Shown: piece by piece, positions 1-10,998 of the stretch
How the letters are laid out: each line of letters opens with the position of its first letter
Position numbering within the stretch: the stretch's first letter is position 1
NCBI GenBank assembly: GCA_015680685.1
Contig: MNCI01003042.1
Location: 204,734 to 266,521, forward strand
From: Gnetum montanum
Lineage: Eukaryota; Streptophyta; Gnetopsida; Gnetales; Gnetaceae
Direction: 5' to 3'
DNA: 61,788 nucleotides
Notes under the pieces: model-generated
What the model saw: the letters and a program-made list of their open reading frames with translations, nothing else
Told to the model about the DNA's origin: nothing
The model's database searches: none
Position numbers and translations under genes: made by a program

Positions 1-115
1 TTAACCCCAAGCATTTCTTCTGGTGTTAAGGCATTTAGTCTGCGGAGTTCGACCGGATCGCGCGTGCACGCTCATATTCATATGGTGGAGTGTAGGGGTA
101 CCTCGCCACTCATCA
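1..115 (+). repeat. 3' end of an LTR (family shared across window)
   Basis: The segment ends in GGGGTACCTCGCCACTCATCA-like sequence at 115, the same 3' end as the complete LTRs at 24726-25534 and 60886-61656. No primer binding site follows, so it is either a 3' LTR or a solo LTR cut by the window edge. It abuts a Ty1/copia internal region, into which it probably inserted. Confidence 0.85.
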
Positions 116-1785
116 GCTTTCCTTGTATGAAAGTCTTATATTTGTCTTGAGGAATATCTAACATTTTTATTCCTATAGCTTTTCCCTGTATGATCATTCT
201 ATCAATTCTGTGATAAGAGATGTGACTAAGCCTTTCATGCCAAATTTTGAACTTGCTAAAATCCTTATTATCCTTTTCCTTGAATACATCTTTGTTTGGG
301 ATTTTATTAGCTTCTATTATGAGGAAATGCTTTTTTTGTGTAGTATAATTACTTATGATGTATCCTATTTCATTGAGATAGTTGCATTCAAGAAAACATA
401 TTTTGTTATTTAAGGTTTAATTTTAATGATTTCCTCATCATTAGATTTGTTAATAATGTAAAAATTTGTATTGAAACTAATATTATTTCCTCCATTAGAG
501 ACTTTTCCAATTAAGATGAGAGGATAGAAAATATTAAGAACATAATACACATTAGAAATGATGACCTTTTGATCATTTTTAATTAAACTCCACCATCTCC
601 TATTTCTTCTAGGACTAAGTATTTTTCATCTCCAATTTTGATGTTGCCAAGACTACTATTTGTTTTGTAATTTAAAAGATAATTTTTGGAGGGTGTCATA
701 TGATCAGAGCATCCATTGTCTACAATCCAAGGATCTTGCTTTATTTCTTTAATTGAATTGAAGGTTGCATAATTATTAAGCTCTTCTTCTTGAATATCCT
801 TTTAAGATGATGAAGGAGTATCTTGTTCTATTTGTGAAGCCTATCCATGTATTATTTCAAAACCATCTTTGATCTAGCATTGGTTAATGGTATGACCTTT
901 TCTTTTGTAAAAGTTACAATATGGTACTGAGTCTTGATCCTATCTTTGTCTTCCAAATTTATTTCATCTACTTCTTCCTCTATCTAAATCTCTTTATCTT
1001 TCTCTTATATTTTGACCACCATTTTGTTCTAAGTTTGTTTCTTGATCTCTATTATAATAATTGAATCTTCCTCTCCCTTTGAATCTTTCTTGCCTACATC
1101 TTCCTCTTTGGTTAGTTATGTAGGCTTGATCATCTTCACTGGATTGTTTGTTATTCTTCATAATTTGTAGGGTTTTGACATGAGCAACTAATTCATTATA
1201 CTAAGCATGTTGAAGTTCTTTGAAAGAGTAATGTTTTTTTATTAGGTTTTCATATCTTGGATCTATATAAAGAATTTGAATAAATTTTTGAACCTTTTTC
1301 CTATTGATATATCCAAAGCCATGTTAATCTATTTTTCATAAGCTATCATACGTTCTAATAAAGAAGTCTTCGACACTTTCATTTCTTCCAATTTCCATGG
1401 TATCAAATTTCTATTTGTTGACTAGTCATTACAATTGTTGATTTTCCAAGATTTCCTTGTATTCTAATTAGAGATTATTCCATACTTCTTTTGTAATAGT
1501 TGAAGACTGTATCTACTAAAAATAACTTGTGAGTCACTAGTCAATAGCATCATGAGAGCCAAATTGTTATTTTTCTTCTTTGTTTCATGTTCTTTGATTT
1601 GTATTCTCATGAAATATTCAAAATCATGGATGAATTTGAAACTTGTTTCAATAATTTTCCAACAATCATTATTTTCAAGGAGGCCTTTCATCATTCTTGT
1701 TCATAGGTTAAAATATTGAGAGCCATCGAAGATTATAGAGTATCTAGCTATGTATTTTATGCTTATTTTTGTAGGTAGATCTAGT
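116..1785 (-). pseudogene. Decayed Ty1/copia gag-protease-preintegrase
   Basis: Read on the minus strand this is the 5' part of a copia polyprotein, broken by stops and frameshifts. In order: a gag start like DUF4219/UBN2 (IFDGSQYFN followed by MMKGLLENNDCWKIIE, about 1630-1720); a gag middle (about 1200-1500); a zinc knuckle about 880-930 that reads PYCNFYKRKGHTINQC, with the second Cys replaced by Tyr; the protease motif WIVDNGCSDHMTPS about 680-745, where family members usually have DSG; and the pre-integrase motif WHERLSHI about 210-245. The reading is truncated by the LTR end at 115, so integrase, RT and RNase H are absent. The gene order (protease and integrase before RT) and motifs identify copia rather than gypsy. 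Not functional. Confidence 0.8.
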
Positions 1786-1797
1786 GCTTCGATACTA
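1786..1797 (-). other. Copia primer binding site (initiator tRNA-Met type)
   Basis: The minus strand reads TAGTATCGAAGC, two substitutions and a small shift from the usual copia TGGTATCAGAGC. It lies just upstream of the gag remnant, so the copia 5' LTR should start near 1803 and run rightwards. No second LTR copy is in the window to define its far end. Confidence 0.55.
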
Positions 1798-1803
1798 AGT
1801 GAA

Positions 1804-4037
1804 CAAATTTTAGGTAGAAAAAGAATTTCTTGGTTATCTTGACTTCATAAAGAATAAACTAATAAAATTTATAGTTTTAGAAAGCATAGGAAGTTATCTA
1901 CAATTTAGAAAAAAGAAGTACAATTCATATAATGTTCTTTCCAAACTATCAAAAATTATAGTAATTCTAGTATTCCAAGTTTGAGAGATGATAATTTAAA
2001 AGTTGTTAAGTTTATAATGCTAAAATTTTAACTAAAATTTTCTACAAATATTATCTTTCAAAAAAATATAATATCACATCAAATTGTTTTGCGATGCAAG
2101 AGAAATAATCTAATCATTGACTATTCATTTTGATAAAAATTTAGGATTTAGAAAATCTACCAAATTATGAAGCTAATTTCTTCCAAACTGCAATAGATAT
2201 TAAACTAAAATTTTAGCTACTTGTAGCAACCTATTCTAGATTTATAATCAATTTAGAATCATTAAAAAATATTGTGAAATGATTAATTTATGATCAAAAT
2301 AGTGAATGTTCCCAATTCTGACTATTCAACTTCTTAGATTGAGTAAATAATGATAAATGATGTTAATAATTCTTGATGAAATTACATTGATGATTTCATG
2401 ATACAAATTTCTAAGAGATACCTTGGATATATATGTATGACAAGTAGGACAAAGTTTACTAAAAATTATACAATACAGCCCTAATGACAAAAAAAGCCAT
2501 AAAAATTATATATATATCCTATATTTTATTAAAATAAACTCGTATGTTATAATAAAAACAAAAAGTTATCATCTTCTACTCTAAAAAGCAAACAAATCTA
2601 TCTTATAACATCTACTTATCCACCTCCAATGCTTCATGCACAAGCTACATGAAACATGTGAGAGGGGATTAGAACACCTTTATCATAGAGGAAACTACCT
2701 TAAAGCTTCCTAGAATAAGGTTGGAAGATGAGGCCCATAAGCTACATAGCATACTGTTAGCCAACAACAACATAAAAATTAACTTAACTATTAATCTAAT
2801 AATTACTATAAACCATGAATCAATGTTTTTTTGGTGATATTTCATAAAGTATGAAATCATACATTATAATAATTATACGATTGATACTAATTTAAAGTAG
2901 CCATTAAAGACTATTTGGTTGTAAACCTCACCTATCTAGACTATCCTCAATAATAAACATTACCATTTGGGTTTCATTTAGGCTAGTATCAATTTTGTAG
3001 ATATCCTAATTTCTATCTTCTCAGTACTACTTAAGATTTCTTAATACTATGTACTATGCCATAACATTGATGGGCTAGTTTGAAGTTAACTTATCATGAC
3101 TAACCTACCGGTACCATACTAGTTACCTTTCTAAATTACATTCTATGCTTTGTATTCAAATGTATTAAAATGTGTAAAGTATATACCACATTCATAAATC
3201 CTAGAGATAGGCTTGATTGTATTGTAAAGGAAAATATTAAAGGACTTGTTTGATGAAGTATCAAGTAATGATTTCTAAAAATATTTATTAATTTTAAGGA
3301 TCTTAGGCATCAACTTCTTTCAAGTTACTGTTTTATTCAATGCTATTGCTTTTGTATATATTTATCTTATAATATTGGTTTGAATTACATGAAAAAGAAA
3401 AGAATTAAGATCAACATAGATTAATTGAAGAATGAGGCAATACATTTTCTTTAAAGAACAAAGTAGATGTAGTGTTATTTAGTAGTAGGAATATGTGTGA
3501 AAACTTTAGTAAATGGAGGTTAATAGAGTTATCATGAAAGTCAAAACTTTTAAAATTTAAATTTTAAAAACTGAAAACTTAACTTTAAATTAAAGGTTTA
3601 AATTTAGATTAACTTAAAATAGTTAGTTACTTAATTAATTAATTAACTTATGCAAAAGGAAAACACATTTTGATTTTTACAATAGTTACTCTGCAATTCT
3701 TAATCTAATTCATTTTAAAGAAATCTAGTCTATCTCACCTTGTAGTTTGGTTAATCTTCAAAGTAGTTTTTGGTTTACCAAAAATCTCAATAATATAAAA
3801 TCAACTTAAAATTAACCTCTCTTATAAGAAGTTGTTGAGCTTGTTAAGGACAATATAAACTAAGAATAATAACTCATAAACTAGTTCTTATAGGAAATAA
3901 CTAAGCCTTACAATGTTGTACAAACTTAAGATGGATTAAGGGAGAACTATTAATCAATCTAACACTTGTTTTTAAGTAGTTATATTTATTTTATTAGATA
4001 TAGAATTATGAAGAAATTTTATGCAAGGTATGAATGA
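1804..4037. other. AT-rich sequence without recognisable gene
   Basis: The first part is probably the decayed copia 5' LTR, judged only by its place beyond the primer binding site. The rest is AT-rich, with no long open frame, no repeat shared with the rest of the window and no RNA gene that I can recognise. An AT-only stretch near 3540-3640 could form weak hairpins. Confidence 0.5.
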
Positions 4038-4042
4038 GTTTA

Positions 4043-4843
4043 TGATGAGTGGCGAGGTACCCCTACACTCAACCATACGAATACGAGCATGCACGTGCGA
4101 TCCGGTTGAACTCCAAGGACTAAGTGCTTACGCACCCTAATGGAACACTTAAGGTTAATCAATCATTGTCTTCCCAAACTTACTTGTATTGTTATGGTTA
4201 TATGTTTAAGTAAGTATGAGGTATATGATTTATATTTCTTTTATCTTTTAACACCTATGCTAGTAGGGAAGGGTGAAGAGACTAAGTGACTAGTTGTTCA
4301 CTAACCAAGTTCTAATTGTCCTAGAACTAGTATCCATTCCCACTTGCCGCACACACCTTGAACTAGTGCAACGCTACTGGGATTACCAAATGCTACTTGT
4401 TACTAGGTTACCAAGCATTACACACGTGCTCGAAGTGGTCGTACTGAATGCACTTAACTAGGAGAGTAAAGGATTGAGAGAGATTAATTATCTAAGAAAG
4501 CATTTAAACATTTAACATTAATTAAATCCTATTTAGCTTAGTCCACATGCTGCAAGGTTTATCAGAAAGTTTATCTTTATTTCTGTACACAAATGTGTGC
4601 TCAGGTACAATTTTCTCGAATAAAGATCTGTTCACTTTGAGACTCCTACTGCGGGCACATGGAAATTATTCTATCTTTGGAATGGTAAAACTTCCAGAGT
4701 TTAGCTAAGGGTCTAGATCTAGATGTATCAACAAGGGAAAGCCACCTCTTATTTATAGAACTGGAAACAGGCTGCAATATTGCGTACGCAATATCACAGG
4801 GGCTGATGCGATATCGCGGCCCATGCGATATCACGGCTCATCA
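4043..4843 (-). repeat. Element 1, 3' LTR
   Basis: 801 bp, starting TGATGAGTGG and ending CTCATCA on the plus strand. On the minus strand U3 carries GATATC-type motifs, followed by a TATAAATA-like box (plus-strand TTATTTATAG near 4750) and an AATAAAGA polyadenylation-type signal. Confidence 0.9.
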
Positions 4844-4853
4844 TACCTCCATG

Positions 4854-6720
4854 ACTAATGAAAAATCATCCTCAAGTTTCTTACAAAATAGTGGGAAGGT
4901 ATGGGATTATTGATTTGAATGGAACTAATGGTGGATGGGGTGACATGTGAATGGATCATCATTACAAAACATGAAAAAATTTAGTGTTCATGACAATAAG
5001 AGTGAACACTATACACATTTGACATCCAACCTTATTTGGCAGCTGAGAGAGAAGAGAGAAGAGAGAGGGAGAAAAGAAGAAGTCTACTACTGCCAATGCC
5101 AAGATTTCACCTTTCGTTGTCCATCCATAAGCGTGCCATCAATCTTGTTCCTTGCATAACCACTTTAGCACTAGTCCATTCCAAGTGTTTCCTCCAGGTC
5201 CAATCCGTTGTTGTATGATTGCCATATGCACACACAACACAGTTTGATATTAGCAAGGGTAAATGAATCACAATGTAGTTAATACCTTGCCTCAGTGTAA
5301 GGTCCATTGGTTGAGTTGTGATATGGTTAATGCGGATCTAGAGATATAATACTGGTGGCTACCCAAGGTGTAGGGGTGAAGAGAAAATTGAAAAAATTAG
5401 ACCAAGACCCCCATGACTGAGAGCAAACCTTTGGTAGAAAAAGAATTAAGAAAAGATAAAGAATAATAAAGATGGAGAAAGAAACAACGGGAACGTCGAT
5501 AAAATGGATGTCAAAGATGGAGATGAACATAATAAATGGTGATTTCAGAAATGTTTAATGGAAAGAAATTAGCAGATGCACCAAATAGGAATGTGAATGG
5601 GTCCTCCCCAAAGTAGGCTCATGCCCTTAATGCCCTAACAATCCCACATTCAAAGAGTTCATAGGCTCTAGGAATGTCATTTGGAGACAAGAGTTAAAGT
5701 CTTAACCACAAGATTTTACCAAAAAAAAAAAAACAATGCATCAACCAAAATATAGACTACTGATACAATCAACAATGAGATGAAAAATGGAGAAAGAAGG
5801 ATGAAAAGAAGAGAATGGAATCGAGTCTCAAGAACAAGGTGATGTACAGACCCTTGTGTGTTAATGGTTAATGTGACTTAGTAGATCTCATTCCAAATCC
5901 AGCCTCAAACCAACCACAACCAGTGACTTTGCATTAATACATTTGGTTCATCCATCCACTTGAAGTAACAACAATGCCTCTGTCAAAGAGTCACCACCAT
6001 TCTAATGAAATGAAAGAGGAGAAAGTAGGGAGTGAGAAGGACCTTAGTTAGAGGGAACATGTTTATTTAGTTTCATAACTAGTGTTTGTAGCCCAGATGA
6101 TTATTCTGTCTAAGGGGTGTGCTTTGAATTCTCACTATTTTTTTTATGCATGAGAACCACACCATGCAAAGACTTGTTATTTTTATTAACTCAACTTCCT
6201 GATAATGGAGTAGCATTGGAATGGTATGGGAGACTCAAGAAGAAAACATCTGAGCACCTAAGAGAATGGCCAGCACAAATGCATCAGATCCCCTTGAAGT
6301 CACACCCTTTTTAATCCTTGAGGCCTTCCTTAGTTTGAGAAATGCCCAGTCACCGATTCGTTGATAGTTCTTATTTTTTAAGGAAGAGGACTGTATAGTT
6401 CCAAGTCAAGAGAGACCCTAGAAATTTATGGATGTATGGATGGAGTGGACTCATTTCCTGTTATATCAAAAGAACCATACCAAAGTATCAACATCATCAC
6501 TCAAAGGTAAAAATGAAACATTAGCAATCAATAAAATGTAGTTCATACCACCATCAGGAGCACTTATTAAGTGACAAACTTAACAAAACAAAATAAATAA
6601 ACATACAAATAAATGAAGAAGTATGAACGATGTTGAAAAACAAAAACAAGAAAAGTTAAAGAAATTTGTAAAAAAAAAAAAATATGTAAAAAAAAAACTT
6701 AAAAAGAAATTGAGGGCTGC
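4854..6720 (-). other. Element 1, 3' untranslated region
   Basis: This is the region between the last coding sequence and the purine tract. It is shared with elements 2 and 3 and contains no long frame. A short minus-strand frame at 5107-5307 is conserved with element 3 (shared string MQGTRLMARL) and is described separately. Confidence 0.6.
5107..5307 (-). CDS. Short conserved ORF in element 3' region
   Basis: 66 codons on the minus strand, from an ATG in the window-family string MDLTLRQG to MARLWMDNER. The equivalent of element 3 (about 30180-30380, plus) encodes MDLSPKQG and later MQGTRLMARLRMDNER. The equivalent of element 2 (about 15030-15210, minus) is more diverged. All three have a GTAAGT/GTATYA sequence right after the first codons and a GTGTGTACAG-like acceptor before the second block, so the real product may be spliced. 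No domain is recognised, and no function is claimed. It may be the vestige of the extra gene present in element 4. Confidence 0.35.
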   Translation of the reverse strand: MDLTLRQGINYIVIHLPLLISNCVVCAYGNHTTTDWTWRKHLEWTSAKVVMQGTRLMARLWMDNER

Positions 6721-6729
6721 AAATGATCA

Positions 6730-7560
6730 GCATAGGTGGCCATCTCCCCCATGAATGAATTGGAAGGGAGAGATTAGAAAAAATGAGCACTTGTTTGAAT
6801 TTTTTAGAAGTTTCCAACTTCTCCCAATTGATGTTTTTAGGTTAAGGGTTGGAAGTTGACGATGCTCTTGCTCCAGTGTATCTATGCTTTCGACGTGGCT
6901 GTAAGTTGGTCCCCTAGTTAGTTCCATGCATATTGGTGAGTTACTCTCTTGATTAGCTATCAACCACTAGGTGTTTTCTTGTTGTGTAATTACTACATAC
7001 AGGCACCTTTGTATGTTAACCTTTGGTGCACATTGGTTGCATGCAGGCAACGTTGAACATTCCTGTATGCAATCACACCTTGTATCATTGTATGTGATGC
7101 ATGAAACTTTCTTCTTCTCGATCTTTCCACAAGTGTTTTCTTTAGATATTTCCAGGGAAAGATCACGGATTCCTAGGCATGCATTCACAGTATTTAGCCA
7201 TGTCCTTCCCATTATTATTGGGAAGTCCTCTTTGTCATTGTTGACTTGTATCATTAGGAAATTAGCTGGGTATCACCAACCACACACAGTGGTAACGATG
7301 TCCTTCACTAGTCCCAAGGGAATAGTGATGGACTGGTCAGCCAGCTCTAAGTGAATATTGCTCTTCTTTAGTGGAGGTAGGTTCCAGGCTTTATACATTT
7401 CTTACGATATCAGGTTGACTCCAGAACCTGAGTCCAGAAGAGCTTTATATGGTTCATTACCAACCCTTGGAGATAGATTAGAGGATTCCCAGGATCAGAG
7501 AATTTCCTGGGAAGGTGGCCCACCTTAATCCAGTCAATGACAGTATGTGCTAACATAACC
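6730..7560 (-). pseudogene. Element 1 protease region and truncated post-protease segment
   Basis: The minus-strand reading contains a retropepsin with its active-site motif intact (LLDSGSGVNLIS, about 7405-7440), then the conserved stretch FPIIMGRTWLNTVNACLGIR and a Cys-rich linker ending near 6967. After a stop, the frame resumes in sequence that normally precedes RT (QLPTLNLKTSIGRSWK). At about 6789-6793 it jumps to the post-integrase sequence ending FIHGGDGHLC. RT, RNase H and integrase are therefore deleted. Aspartic protease processing of Gag would be the expected role in an active copy. Confidence 0.75.
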
Positions 7561-7769
7561 CTATGCGTTGAGCTCTGTTCTTGGTTTGAAGGGAGCTCTG
7601 AAGCCTTATTTGATGGAGGAACGTTCGGAGGCTCAATCGCTTGTGGTTGTGAGAGCTTGTTTGGAGTGTTGGTTCTGAAGAAAGGTCTTATCCTTGTATG
7701 GTTGTTAGAACCAGTAGCAGGTTGAAGGTTTATAGCTCTCGTAGCATTGCATTGCTACGGTTGAGTGGG

Positions 7770-10102
7770 GATTTCCCCTTACATCACTGGAGTGGGTTGT
7801 AGTGGAGCTATTGGTGTAAGAGTGGCAAATGGATTTGGAGGATGGTATGCATGTGGTGTGTCTCTCCCAGGAGAAGGAGTCCTGTAATACTCCCAAGCTT
7901 GGTAGTGATGTTGTGGGGTTGCATGACCAATAGAGTCACTTGGAGAGATTGGCTACTGCACGTAATAGCCATATGGAGCCAATTGCTGGTAAGGGTATTG
8001 TTGCCTTGGCGGTGGCATCCCCCACGACTGTGGGTATTGCCACTACTGGTGTTGCTCAATAAGTTTTGGCAGAGTTACACTTGGATAATATGTTGATGGT
8101 TGGTGGAACTACCTTGGGTTACCTTGGGGATAAGGTAACTGTCGAGGTGCTTGCCGTTTGTTAAGTCGTGGGTTAAGTGCATACACCCCAGACTATTGCA
8201 GATGTGAGATTATTGGGCAACATCCCTTAGGATGGTCATACTGGCATATCTCACATCCACCATCATTATCCATATTAGAATCCACAACCTCTTCAGTGAT
8301 AGCCATTTTACCCTTACCTTTGTTACGTGCATGGTCCAAATCCCTCATTTTCTTTTTATCATGGTCACTACTTTGCTCCTTAGACTCCTCTACAATTTTT
8401 AGAACGGTTTCAAATCTACTATCTAAGGAGTCCCACATTTGATCTACCTTAGCCAACACTTCTATTGTTAATTTTCGAAGCGGCAAGGTTTTCCTATTCA
8501 CCAACTCTTCAAGTGGTGACTCATCCTCCTCCTCACAGAATCTCACTCCCCTTTTTCAGAGGGAAGGATCACGGTTGTACTCTTCCACACTTTCTCTCTT
8601 ACGTAGCTCTCCTTCTTCCTTAGCTACTTGCTCCAACAATGTATGGATTTGATGAGACCTAAGCTCAGATAATCTCCCTTGGGCATATGTTCCAAGGGTT
8701 CTCCTAGTTTTATGCCTAAGTCCATCTACGAGATGGCAAAGTTGATCCTACTATGAGTAACCATGGCTCGAGCAACGATGTAACAGTGCATAGTATCAGA
8801 CCATTGTAGCATCCAAGGGTTCATGAGTTCCCTGCTTCGATCCTTGGATCTGTTTTTGTAGGTTGGATACTTAGGATTATGTTTCATACTTATTGTTAAA
8901 CAGTTCTAGCATCATACTCCACCTTCGAATGGATTTTGGTTCTAAGGACCGGTACTAGCTTTCTACTTCTTTCATCAGTGTCCTTGGAAACAACTTTAAT
9001 TTTTGCCACTCATTCTCAATGTTTTGCAAGGCACATGCATCGTGAAATTCCTTTATGTGGTTTTGAGGATCAGTGTTATATCCCCCCTCAAATCATGGGA
9101 TATTATTCATATCTAACCTCTTGATCTTGCTATCTTTCTGGTGCCTTGTAGGTATTCTAATGGCCTCCGTAATGTCTAACATGCTTCGGGTTGCAAGTAG
9201 GGTTCTTCATGGTCATTTCTCTCATAGCATTTGTGATGTCTACATGGTTCCCTACTTTCTCTTCTTTCATGCCTTGACTCTCTAGACTGCCCTCATCCTC
9301 GCTCTTGACTCTCTCGTCGAGTTCTCTCAAATTACCTCCCTTATCCTCATGGTTAGGTTCCTTATGAATACGTCCTGATGTTGAAGGAGGGTGAATGTGA
9401 TGATGAAGGTGAAGAAGAAGGAGAACCATCACCATGACGATGTTTCCTACCTTATCTTCAGTGGTCCCGACTTTGATCATGATGATGATCAGAATGCTCA
9501 CCCTTATCTTGTGTCCGTGTTCCCTCATTGAACACTTGGTGTTCATGGGGATCAGAACCAGGGTTGTGAATTATGGAGCGAAGGTTCTAATACACCACCT
9601 CCTCACTATCGTTAGGATGGGGAACATCNTGGGGAATATCATTTTGTGGAGAACCTATTGAAATAGGTTCACCACCCTAAATTTCGCTTATGATGGGTGG
9701 AGCATTATGGGGTTCTTTGCCCTTCAAAGATGTGTGGTAACTCTCCTACTGCAAGTCCTGTTGACGTTGTGCTTATGTGGGATGGTAGTCCCTTGTGTTG
9801 TAATCACATGCAACGTACTCAGCATATAATTATGACATGCCTATTCATGCAAGGGCACGAAGGAGCATGTTGGGGGCTGATCTATCCAGAGACAACACTA
9901 TGTTACCCTCCAAGTCTCTCCAACGCCGTTGTTCATCTTGATGGAAGAGAAAGGTAAAGTTAGGTATCTATTCATTATGATGAATATATACCACATTGAA
10001 TTGTTGAGGAACTAGCAGATTTTGGCTATGTGTGTTGTGCTGCTGACTGTCTCTAGTGTTGTTCCTAGGCAGTGAAGTGCTTTTGTTCGAAGAAGTAGAC
10101 AT
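7770..10102 (-). pseudogene. Element 1 gag (decayed)
   Basis: Gag begins at an ATG at 10102-10100 (MSTSSNKSTSLPRNNTRD), and its N-terminal block VVYIHH...FHQDEQ is shared with elements 2-4. Downstream are the Retrotrans_gag-type core (around the NNIPRF motif, about 9000-9110), a charged coiled region (about 8230-8550) and a zinc knuckle CEICQYDHPKGCC (CX2CX3HX4C) near 8210-8250, followed by a Pro/Tyr/Gln-rich C-terminus. Several in-frame stops and an N at 9629 break it. In an active copy Gag would assemble the virus-like particle and bind the RNA. Confidence 0.75.
9618..9640. other. Assembly join with short duplicated overlap
   Basis: An 11-base string ending ...AACATC is followed by N (9629) and then by an almost identical 11-base string ending ...AATATC. 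Element 3 has this sequence once. The N most likely joins two contigs whose overlap was not merged. Confidence 0.7.
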
Positions 10103-10225
10103 TTTAGTCTTTTTTGGTGTGCTGTTTATTGTTATCTTATTTTTTTGATTAACCCTAAGGGTTTGTTTTAGCTCCCAACGATGTGAATGAATTCCTATGT
10201 TCTACCTAGCACACAAACAACTAAG

Positions 10226-10244
10226 TCCCTAGTAACGACTCCTA
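10226..10244 (-). other. Element 1 primer binding site (degenerate)
   Basis: The minus strand directly after the 5' LTR reads TAGGAGTCGTTACTAGGGAC. This aligns with TTGGTGCTGTTGCTAGGTAC in element 3, the tRNA-Asp-type site usual for Athila-like elements, with several substitutions. Confidence 0.6.
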
Positions 10245-10993
10245 TGATGAGTGGTGAGGTACCCCTACACTCAACCATATGAATACGAGCGTGCATGCGT
10301 GATTCAGTCAAACTCCAAGGACTAAGTGCTTACGTGTCCTAATAGAATACTTAAGGTTAATCAATCGTTTTCTTCCCAGAATTACTTGTATATGATTTTT
10401 ATGTCCTTTATCTTTTAACGCCTATGCTAGTAGGGAAGGGTGAAGAGACTAAGTGACTAACTGTTCGCTAACTAAGTTCTAATCGTCCTAGCACCAGTAT
10501 CCATTCCCACTTGCCGCACACACCCTGAACCAGTGCAATGCTATTGGGATTACCAAACACCACTCGTTACTAGGTTACCAAGCGTTACACACATGCTTGA
10601 AGTGGTCGTACTGAATGCACTTAACTAGGAGAGTTAAGGATTGAGAGAGATTAATTATCTAAGAAAGAATTTAAACATTTAATATTAATTAAATCCTATT
10701 TAGCTTAGTCCACATGCTGCAAGGTTTATCAGAAAGTTCATCTTTATTTCTGTACACAAATGTGTGCTCAGGTACAATTTGCTCAAATAAAGATCCGTTC
10801 ACTTTGAGACTCCTACTGCGAAAACATGGAAATTATTCTTTTACCAGAATTTAGCTAAGGGTCTAGATCTAGATGTATAAACAAGGGAAAGCCGCCTCTT
10901 ATTTATAGAACTAGCGATGGGTTGTGATATCGTGTATGCAATATTGCAGGGGCCGACACGATATCGTGGCCCATGCGATATCGCAACTCATCA
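10245..10993 (-). repeat. Element 1, 5' LTR
   Basis: 749 bp, TGATGAGTGG to CTCATCA on the plus strand. It matches the left LTR apart from scattered substitutions and a deletion of about 50 bp around 10390, between short direct repeats (TGTAT). Confidence 0.9.
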
Positions 10994-10998
10994 GTTTA

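Larger units (their letters stand above)
4043..10993 (-). mobile_element. Element 1: non-autonomous Athila-like LTR retrotransposon
   Basis: Complete element on the minus strand, flanked by the 5-bp target duplication GTTTA (4038-4042 and 10994-10998). It has two LTRs with TGATG...CATCA ends, a degenerate primer binding site (10226-10244), a purine-rich tract (4844-4853), and an internal region of 5.4 kb. The internal region holds gag and protease, then passes directly to the sequence that follows integrase in element 2; RT, RNase H and integrase are missing. The right LTR lacks about 50 bp present in the left LTR. A single N at 9629 marks an assembly join. The element could only have moved using pol supplied in trans. 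Confidence 0.9.

Noticed and set aside
6971-7354. 127-codon plus-strand open frame
   Set aside because: It is antisense to the element 1 protease region, whose minus-strand reading matches the other elements.
9157-9546. His-rich 129-codon minus-strand frame
   Set aside because: Out-of-frame reading of the His/Asp-rich part of element 1 gag. It was not treated as a separate gene.
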